Source of the DNA: Candidatus Peregrinibacteria bacterium
GTDB lineage: Bacteria; Patescibacteriota; Gracilibacteria; UBA1369; UBA12463
DNA: 57,083 bases
Reading direction: 5' to 3'
Assembly: GCA_026395555.1 (NCBI GenBank)
Contig: JAPLYO010000017.1
Coordinates: 1-57,083 of the forward strand
Part shown: piece after piece, positions 48,801 through 55,517 of the stretch
Position numbering within the stretch: the stretch's first letter is position 1
Layout: every line of letters starts with the position of its first letter
Program-made: the position numbers and the translations under genes
Notes under the pieces: model-generated
Seen by the model: only the letters and a program-made list of their open reading frames with translations
Database searches by the model: none
What the model was told of the DNA's origin: nothing

Positions 48801-49340
48801 TTAAGTCTCTTTCAAAATCCTCTCCACCGCATCCAAAAAACTTTCCGCCTCATAAACATCCGAATCATTTTTCAACTCATCCGGTAACTCAAACCGATCG
48901 GTTTTCAAAAAAATCGGTTTCACTTCTAAATTTTTTCCAAACTCGATATCCGTATCGCGGTCTCCAATCATCCACGAACTCTCCGGCTCCATTTCACAAT
49001 CCCAAATTAAATCTTTGACCAAGCCTATCTCCGGCTTACGGCACTCGCACTGGTCTTCCGGCATATGAGGACAGATACAAACATCAAAAAATCGAATCCC
49101 CTGTTCATCCATTTTTTTCATAAATGCATCCTGCACGAGATCAAAATTTTCCCACGGAAATTCTTCACTTCCAATTCCATTTTGATTCGTAACAATCACT
49201 AATTCATATCCAGCCTCACGCAAGCTGCGTAATCCTTCGAACACGCCAGGCTTGTAAGCTAACTTCGCCAAGGTATCGATTTTTCCATCATCAACCTCCT
49301 CTATAAGGGTTCCATCCCGATCTAAAAAGACTATTTTCAT
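48801..49340 (-). CDS. HAD phosphatase, HisB-N (histidinol-phosphatase) type
   Basis: This 179-residue HAD-IIIA enzyme has FLDRDGTLIEE with the catalytic Asp pair, VTNQNGIG, the zinc loop CICPHMPEDQCECRKPE and GDRDTDIEFG. The IDTLAKLAYKPGV start and FPWENFDLVQDAF stretch are closer to the histidinol-phosphatase half of HisB than to GmhB heptose-bisphosphate phosphatase. No other his genes are in the window, so the physiological substrate is open. On the minus strand TTGCCT, 18 bp, TAGAAT ends six bases before ATG 49340, a leaderless layout. Confidence 0.88.
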   Translation of the reverse strand: MKIVFLDRDGTLIEEVDDGKIDTLAKLAYKPGVFEGLRSLREAGYELVIVTNQNGIGSEEFPWENFDLVQDAFMKKMDEQGIRFFDVCICPHMPEDQCECRKPEIGLVKDLIWDCEMEPESSWMIGDRDTDIEFGKNLEVKPIFLKTDRFELPDELKNDSDVYEAESFLDAVERILKET

Positions 49341-49346
49341 AGCCTT

Positions 49347-49376
49347 ATTCTAAGCTGAATTTGACAAAATAGGCAA
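49347..49376 (-). promoter_or_regulatory. Leaderless promoter of the HAD phosphatase
   Basis: On the minus strand TTGCCT (49371-49376), an 18-bp spacer and TAGAAT (49347-49352) lie six bases before the ATG. Confidence 0.5.
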
Positions 49377-49394
49377 ACTTTTTCCATCCAAAGC

Positions 49395-49423
49395 TAGACA
49401 AAGCTAAACAAAAATGATATAAT
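49395..49423 (+). promoter_or_regulatory. Promoter of the DUF5679 gene
   Basis: TAGACA (49395-49400), a 17-bp spacer and an extended -10 TGATATAAT (TATAAT 49418-49423) predict a leader of about 33 nt. Confidence 0.7.
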
Positions 49424-49462
49424 AGAACCAATCCTTAAAAAGTATCTCTTAATTCTCCTCCT

Positions 49463-49642
49463 ATGATTGCTTTCTGTCCAAAATGCTGGAAGAACACACA
49501 CGGTGCTGAGAGCATGCGTGAAATGAAGGATGTTCAGTTCGTTACCATGAAAAATGGTCGACGAGCCGCAAAGGGTACTTGCTCCGTCTGCGGACGAGGC
49601 ATGTACAAGATTGTAAAAACTTCTGAAGCTCCTGCTGCTTAA
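49463..49642 (+). CDS. DUF5679-type zinc ribbon protein
   Basis: This 59-residue protein begins MIAFCPKCWKN and ends with CSVCGRGMYKIV plus a short Ala-rich tail. The two CxxC pairs, with VTMKNGRRAAKGTC between them, match the DUF5679 pattern (CxxC ... MKNGRxAxKGxCxxCG), common in candidate-phyla and archaeal genomes. It is probably a structural zinc ribbon that binds nucleic acid or a ribosomal partner; this is inference. It has a good promoter and a terminator, and is therefore a free-standing, probably well-expressed gene. Confidence 0.85.
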   Translation: MIAFCPKCWKNTHGAESMREMKDVQFVTMKNGRRAAKGTCSVCGRGMYKIVKTSEAPAA

Positions 49643-49671
49643 GTTTAGAACATTCACAACCAGTATAAAAA

Positions 49672-49700
49672 AGCCTTCATCAAAACATGAGGGTTTTTTT
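49672..49700 (+). terminator. Terminator of the DUF5679 gene
   Basis: CCTTCAT (49674-49680), loop CAAAAC and ATGAGGG (49687-49693) with one G-U pair are followed by seven T. The next gene's -10 begins nine bases later, so terminator and promoter are interlocked. Confidence 0.8.
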
Positions 49701-49705
49701 ATGTG

Positions 49706-49714
49706 TGTTATAAT
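49706..49714 (+). promoter_or_regulatory. Extended -10 for the 49722 gene, leaderless
   Basis: TGTTATAAT ends seven bases before ATG 49722. The -35 position falls in the preceding terminator and has no match, so recognition would rely on the extended -10. Confidence 0.6.
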
Positions 49715-49721
49715 CGCCCCG

Positions 49722-51548
49722 ATGAAAAAAATATTCTCATTATTGCCCGCGATTCTATTTTTCATGCTCCTTATTGTGAGCCTGCTTCACCGAGGAGGCA
49801 TCTCATTCCAAACGCATATTCTCTGGATGATCGTTCTGCTTCCAATAGCTTTGAGCGTTTTCATGATCAAGAAAAATAATGGCCAAATCGTAAGCCGAAC
49901 GCCATCAATGCTGCTTAGCCTCATCCTGCTCCTACTTCTTACTATTGCCGCAGGTTGGGTATATTCGCAGATGCATGACTTTGGGCTCATCTCGATCACT
50001 ACGCTCCTTGGAGGACTAACAACACTTCTGATTATTATAGAAATGGATATAGCCGAATCGGCCATCGAGAAAGCGCTGAATATTCTCTGTGTCGTCGCCG
50101 CACTGCTTTGCATGTTTGGCCTGGGACTCTACTTCCTCACCTCGATCGATAGGCTTTCATCAACCTTCGTGCACCTCCCCTATCTCACCACCTCCTATCC
50201 CAACGCCTTCGCGCTCTTTCTTTTAAGCGTGACGCCTCATGCACTCCTACAATTAAATAGATTTTGCAATCGGCCTTGGCTGATCATCAATGCGCTCACT
50301 CTCTCATCGCTCCTCCTCACCTTCTCTCGTGGAGCGCTAATAATGGGCATCGGAATAATCGTCTTCCTTTTTATTCTCAGAAAAATAAAATTCGATAAGA
50401 AGGCAGCCCTCGTGCTGATTGGCGTTATCGCACTTACCGCCGTATTCCAGCTCATGAGGCCGGATAGCCTAGGGCAGAACTCATTCGAGGATAAATACAC
50501 ATTAAGCTCAGGAGAAAAAGCCTCTTCCGTCTCAGAAAGAATGGACTTCTGGAAAGGAGCACTCAGCATCATCAAAACACACCCGCTCTTCGGCGCAGGT
50601 CCAGACACGTTCAAATATATCTTCCCGCAATACCAAACAAGTCTTCTCTCCAACTCCGACCATCCGCATAATATGTTCCTCAAGCAGGCGAGCGAGTTCG
50701 GCATCCCGTCGACACTTCTGCTGCTAGGGCTAATTATCTACGCCCTTTACGGTCTTCGTAAGACATATCGAACGAATAATATTCATCTCGCGCTCGGATT
50801 AAGTATGTTAGCCATCATGGGTCACAACCTCCTCGACTATAATCTCAACTTCACATCGAATGCATTAATCTTTTATGCCATCTTAGGGGCGAGCATCGGC
50901 CTCACGAGAACAAGCGGACATCAAACTCCGAAACGCGCGCTATGGGTCATCCTGCTGATACTGACGAGCATCATGTTTGTAGGTGGGGCATATGAAGCCT
51001 ATGAACGCATGCTCATTACGCAAACGAGAGATCTTACGGCCTCCGCCGATATATCCAAAAAACAAGAAGCCGAAAATCTCTTCGCAAAAATTCATCCAAT
51101 TTTTTATGAAGATGCCATTCTTCTACGCGCAGAGAATGCCATCGAGATGAAGAACACAAAACTCGCAAAAGAACTTCTCAAGAACACCATTCTTCGTAAT
51201 AGTGCGTATGCGCAGGCCTACAATCTTCTCTCGGAAACGTATACTGGAAGTGCATCCAAGGTGCTAGCAAAAGCCAATAACGCAAGAGCCCTTGAGCTCG
51301 ATCCATGGAACGATCTACGATATTATTTCCAAAAAATTACACTGGACCCGCAGGGAGGAACAGCGAATAAAGACGCATATCAAAAACTTCTCGAGAGCTA
51401 TCTCGCGCTCCTTCAAAATAACGCGCATGAAACGGTGCGCAGTGGCAACCCACATTATGCCATCAAGATTGCAGAGGCACTCTCACTTACAGAGCTAAAA
51501 AATAAACTCACCTCAACCGCCGAATTGGAGAGAAAAAAAATTCACTGA
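49722..51548 (+). CDS. O-antigen ligase-like membrane protein with TPR tail
   Basis: From ATG 49722 the product is 608 residues; the ATG at 49701 lies upstream of the -10 box. About 12 membrane segments cover residues 1-440. The Wzy_C loop carries the motif DHPHNMFLKQASEFGIPSTLLLLGLI and a catalytic-type Arg in TFSRGALIMGIG. A soluble helical C-terminus with TPR-like repeats (about 455-600) follows. This architecture is found in PglL/O-oligosaccharyltransferase-like and teichuronic or exopolysaccharide polymerase proteins. It is the second family member in this region, so two different glycan transfer reactions, or a polymerase plus a ligase, are likely. Confidence 0.85.
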   Translation: MKKIFSLLPAILFFMLLIVSLLHRGGISFQTHILWMIVLLPIALSVFMIKKNNGQIVSRTPSMLLSLILLLLLTIAAGWVYSQMHDFGLISITTLLGGLTTLLIIIEMDIAESAIEKALNILCVVAALLCMFGLGLYFLTSIDRLSSTFVHLPYLTTSYPNAFALFLLSVTPHALLQLNRFCNRPWLIINALTLSSLLLTFSRGALIMGIGIIVFLFILRKIKFDKKAALVLIGVIALTAVFQLMRPDSLGQNSFEDKYTLSSGEKASSVSERMDFWKGALSIIKTHPLFGAGPDTFKYIFPQYQTSLLSNSDHPHNMFLKQASEFGIPSTLLLLGLIIYALYGLRKTYRTNNIHLALGLSMLAIMGHNLLDYNLNFTSNALIFYAILGASIGLTRTSGHQTPKRALWVILLILTSIMFVGGAYEAYERMLITQTRDLTASADISKKQEAENLFAKIHPIFYEDAILLRAENAIEMKNTKLAKELLKNTILRNSAYAQAYNLLSETYTGSASKVLAKANNARALELDPWNDLRYYFQKITLDPQGGTANKDAYQKLLESYLALLQNNAHETVRSGNPHYAIKIAEALSLTELKNKLTSTAELERKKIH

Positions 51549-51582
51549 AAAATATAACATCATCCTCTCACCTCTTTAAAAC

Positions 51583-52185
51583 ATGATACAGCAGCTATTA
51601 ATTGGAACAACCAACAAAGGAAAATTCAAGGAGATCAGTGAAGTTCTGAATACACTTCCTATCGAACTGCTCACTCCGCAGGGGCTCAAAATAATAGGGC
51701 AACCGGAAGAAACCGGGGGAAACTATGAGGAGAACGCACGGATTAAATGCCAATTCTATTATGACCAGTCGGGTCACATGCCTACCCTTGCCGAAGACTC
51801 AGGGATAGAAATTGACGCTTTCCCCGGAGAACTCGGGATGAAAACCAGACGCTGGGGAGCTGGAGAACAAGCCTCAGACGAAGAGTGGCTTACGCACTTT
51901 TTAACAGAATTGAAGAAAAAACCACCAGAAATGCGCACCGCACGGTTCCACTGCACCGCCGCTATGATGTTCGACAGTAAGATATACGTATTTCATGGCA
52001 TATGCCCTGGGATTCTCCACACGGAGCCGCAAACCGAAATTCCTCACGGCATTCCCCTATCTTCATGCTTTCAGCCGGAAGGATTCGACAAAGTCTACAG
52101 CGCTCTCACGCCGGAAGAAAAAAATCAGATCAGCCATCGAGGCCGGGCCATGCACCAAGTAAGAGAGTTCTTACTAGACCGATAA
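51583..52185 (+). CDS. RdgB/HAM1-type XTP/dITP pyrophosphatase
   Basis: This 200-residue enzyme hydrolyses deaminated purine nucleoside triphosphates to keep them out of DNA and RNA. TTNKGKFKEI at the N-terminus binds the triphosphate, LAEDSGIEIDAFPG holds the catalytic Asp, and SHRGRAMHQVREFL is the C-terminal signature. Some internal segments differ from the common type: the usual 'GFGYDPIF' reads SCFQPEGFDKVY, a weaker match. The gene overlaps the convergent sigma-like gene by 12 nt. Confidence 0.85.
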   Translation: MIQQLLIGTTNKGKFKEISEVLNTLPIELLTPQGLKIIGQPEETGGNYEENARIKCQFYYDQSGHMPTLAEDSGIEIDAFPGELGMKTRRWGAGEQASDEEWLTHFLTELKKKPPEMRTARFHCTAAMMFDSKIYVFHGICPGILHTEPQTEIPHGIPLSSCFQPEGFDKVYSALTPEEKNQISHRGRAMHQVREFLLDR

Positions 52186-53433
52186 TACGTGGCTATAAGC
52201 CTTTGGCTGCCAAAGATATTCATAATCAAACGGCTGCTCCTGACGATAAATCGTGAAAGACTCTTTTCCATTTCCCGTAATTTCGAAGGAAACTTGCACG
52301 AACTCCTTATCCTGACGCTGAACTTTTAAGGCGGCATAATCACGCCCCTTAGCCAAAGAAAGAAGAGCCTCTTTTGCGAAATTCTCTTTCTGCTCTTGGC
52401 TAAAATCCGCACTAAACTGTACACGGTTATCAGCAAGCAATCGCTCAACTCGTGCATTTTCGCTAAAGAATTTGAAGTAACCGGTCGTTCCAAGAACAAT
52501 AATCAAGACGAGAACAGCGACACCTTGAAGCTTCCTCAAAAGAATTCGGCCGAGAGAGTCGTCATCGTCAAAAAACTCATCGTCGCTTTCATCGGCAACG
52601 CTCGCCTGCGGCTGAGTGAATGTTGTAGCGCGGGCAGGCTGGGCACGAGGCGGCTGTTGTGGCTCTGTTGGCAAGGTAAAGTCCGGCTCAGGCTGAAGCG
52701 GCTGTGGCCGAGCGGAAGTAGACTGATCCTGTTGAGGCTCTTGAGGTTTATAAAAATTCTGTGCCGAAGCACGAGCAAACTGTTCCATAAATAGTTCTCG
52801 TAAAGAAGTAAGAATTTCCTGATCAATAGCAATGTCTTCATTCTCTCTCGCCTTTTTCAAAAGAGAGGCAGCACTTCCGAAATAAGAAGTGATCTGTGAA
52901 AGAGAGAACCCCTTCTGGTTAGCAGTTGCCGCACCAACGACATCTTTAGCCTTTTTCAAAGAATCATAATAAAGCTTCGTACAATCCTCCTCGCGCATTC
53001 CCATAACGATCGCACGGTCAACGACGCTTATCTCCTCGAAAAAAGTAAGCCACAGGACCTCACGTTCTTTGTAAGCGAGCTGCGTATAGAAGCTCCTGAG
53101 AATCTCTTCACGCCTGATAGAGCGACTACCCGAATTGGTCTTTATGTCATATACATCATGCAAATCGCCGATTTTCTTCGCCGAGTCCCCCTGCTGCATC
53201 GGCTGTGACTGGATGGAAAAAAACTCATATGCCCACTTATACAAATCCAAAAGCGTAATCTCCTCATCCCGCTTCATCTCATCAAAAGCATTCTCATACA
53301 GAGACTTCATGATAAAGGCGATAACCGGCTTCGTCGTAGCCCTTCTCGCGCAATACAGATACAGATGTCCGAAAGACTGATTATACAGCCTCCAAAACTT
53401 CTCTACATACGGATTTTCATTGAGAAATGTCAT
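52174..53433 (-). CDS. Sigma-factor-like membrane protein
   Basis: This is a 419-residue protein of unusual composition. The first 170 residues resemble an ECF sigma factor: a region-2-like helical segment (HLYLYCARRATTKPVIAFIMKSLYENAF) and a region-4-like segment (FYTQLAYKEREVLWLTFFEEISVVDRAIVMGM, then LKKAKDVV). A Gln/Pro-rich linker (about 225-275) and an acidic stretch lead to one membrane helix (about 300-322, GVAVLVLIIVLGTTGYF) and an extracytoplasmic domain of about 95 residues. Fusions of sigma-like and membrane parts occur in some bacteria as tethered regulators. Whether it binds core polymerase is uncertain; an anti-sigma or signalling protein is the alternative. Confidence 0.55.
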   Translation of the reverse strand: MTFLNENPYVEKFWRLYNQSFGHLYLYCARRATTKPVIAFIMKSLYENAFDEMKRDEEITLLDLYKWAYEFFSIQSQPMQQGDSAKKIGDLHDVYDIKTNSGSRSIRREEILRSFYTQLAYKEREVLWLTFFEEISVVDRAIVMGMREEDCTKLYYDSLKKAKDVVGAATANQKGFSLSQITSYFGSAASLLKKARENEDIAIDQEILTSLRELFMEQFARASAQNFYKPQEPQQDQSTSARPQPLQPEPDFTLPTEPQQPPRAQPARATTFTQPQASVADESDDEFFDDDDSLGRILLRKLQGVAVLVLIIVLGTTGYFKFFSENARVERLLADNRVQFSADFSQEQKENFAKEALLSLAKGRDYAALKVQRQDKEFVQVSFEITGNGKESFTIYRQEQPFDYEYLWQPKAYSHVLSV

Positions 53434-53448
53434 GGAAAATATCTAGAA

Positions 53449-54222
53449 TTAAACGTCAATTGGCGAATCGCTATCATGTCCCAAGGGCTTAGGTCGCATA
53501 TGAAGCGGTCTACATGCCTGGGCTGCAGGATGGCTAGACTCCACCCATTCTCCAATACCCATAATATCTTCACTTCTATCGCCCGTCATATAACGTCCAA
53601 GTTTATCTAAATCAATAGAGACATGAGACGGATATTGCCATCGCATGGCAGGGATAATACCATATTTGTCGACACCAAAAGCCTCACCCAATCTACGCTC
53701 TCTCTCGGCGCAAATCTCTCTCGCTGCAGTTTGAAACATTTTTGAATGAATAGCGCTACGGAGTTGACGGGCTACGTCCACCAATTGGGACAAAGGAGAT
53801 GTGCTGGCTTCCGCAAAGGCCTGAGCAACGGCATAGCCATTCCCCAAATCTCTAAAAGTAGACCCGGGGTGAGTCAATAACTCAGCAAGGTGAGTAGTGG
53901 ATGAACTTACCCAGCGATCCACGCTTGCACAATTTCCCGTCAAAGATTCAAGTTCAAAACCATCGCCCCCTGATCTCCTATCAAAGCCCCCTGCCCGACT
54001 CCAGGCGTCAGACCACTTAGCGGCATTATCAGGACTCAAAGCAACTAAACGAGATACGCACTCGATTGCATCGCGCATGCGCGCCTCAGCAGCATTATCC
54101 GGATTAGCAAAAATACTATTCAAAAAGCTGGGATCAGCGATCTTATTAGCCAAAGCATTAGGAGCCTGTGCCTGCATATCCGTACCTACACTATCATTCT
54201 GAGGAGCGTGCAAATTACCCAT
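53449..54222 (-). CDS. Hypothetical soluble protein
   Basis: I do not recognise this protein. Starting at ATG 54222 (MGNLHAPQNDSV) gives 257 residues; the open frame upstream to 54291 includes a minus-strand TATAAT, so it is more likely promoter than coding. The sequence is Ala/Ser/Asp-rich and mostly helical, with RMRDAIECVSRLVALSPDNAAKWSDAWSRAGG resembling a helical repeat. It has no signal peptide or membrane segment. It lies 15 nt from the sigma-like gene on the same strand and may share its transcript. This context is the only hint of function. Confidence 0.55.
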   Translation of the reverse strand: MGNLHAPQNDSVGTDMQAQAPNALANKIADPSFLNSIFANPDNAAEARMRDAIECVSRLVALSPDNAAKWSDAWSRAGGFDRRSGGDGFELESLTGNCASVDRWVSSSTTHLAELLTHPGSTFRDLGNGYAVAQAFAEASTSPLSQLVDVARQLRSAIHSKMFQTAAREICAERERRLGEAFGVDKYGIIPAMRWQYPSHVSIDLDKLGRYMTGDRSEDIMGIGEWVESSHPAAQACRPLHMRPKPLGHDSDSPIDV

Positions 54223-54317
54223 AGAAAAAGTAAAAATTATAAAGGAGTCCATTTTGCCATAATTTCTGCCCGGACACAAGCCAGAGTGCAAAATGCCATT
54301 TTGGTCAAATTTCAGCT

Positions 54318-55298
54318 TTATTTCAGCTTAAGAACTTCCTCAATTTCATCAAAAACCACCTCAACCGCGGCCAAGGTATCGCACTTCATCACTTTTTCCA
54401 CGTACATCTTGGCGCCCTCAAAGCCCTTAATATAGGAAGCAAGATGTTTGCGTAACTCCCTGATGGCCTTCACCTCATTCGATCCCTCCACGGCGAACCG
54501 GACGTGTTGGCGAACCAACGGCAACTTCTCGAGCATACTCACGGGGCGCACATACTTCTCCCCTCTGAATGCGGCCGCAATCTCCGCGATAAGCCAAGGA
54601 TCACCCATGGTAGCTCTTCCAATCATGACACCATCCAAAGTCCCCAATCTCATCTGCGCATCAGCAACGGACTTAATATCTCCATTTCCAAGAATAGTTA
54701 CCCCCAGCTCTTTTTTCACTAAATAAATAGGATCCCAGTTTGCCTCACCGGAAAAAGCCTGCGTCCGAGTACGTCCATGCAGTGACAGCAATTTTGCACC
54801 AGCATCCACAACCCCCGTGCAGAAGCCCAAAAACCGCTTCTCATCGTAGCACTCATATCCCAAACGGGTCTTCACCGAGACCGGGACAGAAACAGCCCTG
54901 CTCAAATTATACACAATCTCTGCGGCCAGCTGAGGACTCTTCAAGAGCGCCGATCCGCACTCATTCGAGGTAACCTTACATGTTGGACAGCCCATATTGA
55001 TATCGATACCAGCGATTCCCATATCCTCCAAAATCTTTCCCGACTCCACGAAAAACTCCGGCTCCTTTCCAAAAAGCTGCATAATAAGCGGAAACTCATC
55101 AGGATGCCATCCGAGCATTCTATACGACTCCTTACTCCCATGGTGAATCGCCGCCACACTCGTAAGCTCAGAAAAACAAACAACGCCCTCCGTGCCCGGC
55201 AACAACTTTACAGCCCTACGATACGCAGAATCCGTATATCCAGCCATAGGCGCCAAAGCAACGATCGGCTTCGGAAATGCATCCCAAGAAAATTTCAT
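54318..55298 (-). CDS. dus: tRNA-dihydrouridine synthase
   Basis: Dus enzymes reduce specific uridines in tRNA D-loops using FMN. The 326-residue protein has LAPMAGYTDSAYRR for FMN binding, INMGCPTCKVTSNECGSALL containing the catalytic region, SVKTRLGYE, LSLHGRTRTQAFSGEANW, and GNGDIKS with GVMIGRATMGDPWL. The fold is complete, including the C-terminal helical tRNA-binding domain. Which position it modifies (A, B or C type) is not certain; overall it is nearest the DusB-like group. Confidence 0.95.
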   Translation of the reverse strand: MKFSWDAFPKPIVALAPMAGYTDSAYRRAVKLLPGTEGVVCFSELTSVAAIHHGSKESYRMLGWHPDEFPLIMQLFGKEPEFFVESGKILEDMGIAGIDINMGCPTCKVTSNECGSALLKSPQLAAEIVYNLSRAVSVPVSVKTRLGYECYDEKRFLGFCTGVVDAGAKLLSLHGRTRTQAFSGEANWDPIYLVKKELGVTILGNGDIKSVADAQMRLGTLDGVMIGRATMGDPWLIAEIAAAFRGEKYVRPVSMLEKLPLVRQHVRFAVEGSNEVKAIRELRKHLASYIKGFEGAKMYVEKVMKCDTLAAVEVVFDEIEEVLKLK

Positions 55299-55328
55299 AG
55301 TGCCGGGAGTATACCACGGGCTTTCGAT

Positions 55329-55357
55329 TTGCCATAAGCCATTTATTCACGTATAAA
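55329..55357 (+). promoter_or_regulatory. Leaderless-type promoter upstream of a 29-codon ORF
   Basis: TTGCCA (55329-55334), a 17-bp spacer and TATAAA (55352-55357) end seven bases before ATG 55365. Confidence 0.6.
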
Positions 55358-55364
55358 ACACTCC

Positions 55365-55454
55365 ATGAATATTCAGAAATTCATCCCGGAAAGCATAAGA
55401 AATATGGACAGGGAAAAAGAGCTAGGAGACGACATTTTGAAGATAGAAATTTAA
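55365..55454 (+). CDS. Candidate 29-residue leaderless small protein
   Basis: ATG 55365 to TAA 55452-55454 encodes 29 residues, highly charged (MNIQKFIPESIRNMDREKEL, then GDDILKIEI). A promoter with leaderless spacing directly precedes it. It lies 63 nt before the amino acid permease gene, with a second promoter between. It may be an upstream regulatory ORF or a free small protein. Its length gives little coding evidence, so confidence is modest. Confidence 0.35.
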   Translation: MNIQKFIPESIRNMDREKELGDDILKIEI

Positions 55455-55464
55455 GGGCCAATAC

Positions 55465-55492
55465 TTTACATTTGAAAACATGAATGTAGAAT
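55465..55492 (+). promoter_or_regulatory. Promoter of the permease gene
   Basis: TTTACA (55465-55470), a 16-bp spacer and TAGAAT (55487-55492) predict a leader of about 19 nt before ATG 55518. Confidence 0.5.
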
Positions 55493-55517
55493 ATCGCGGT
55501 AACGTAATTTTTGTCTC

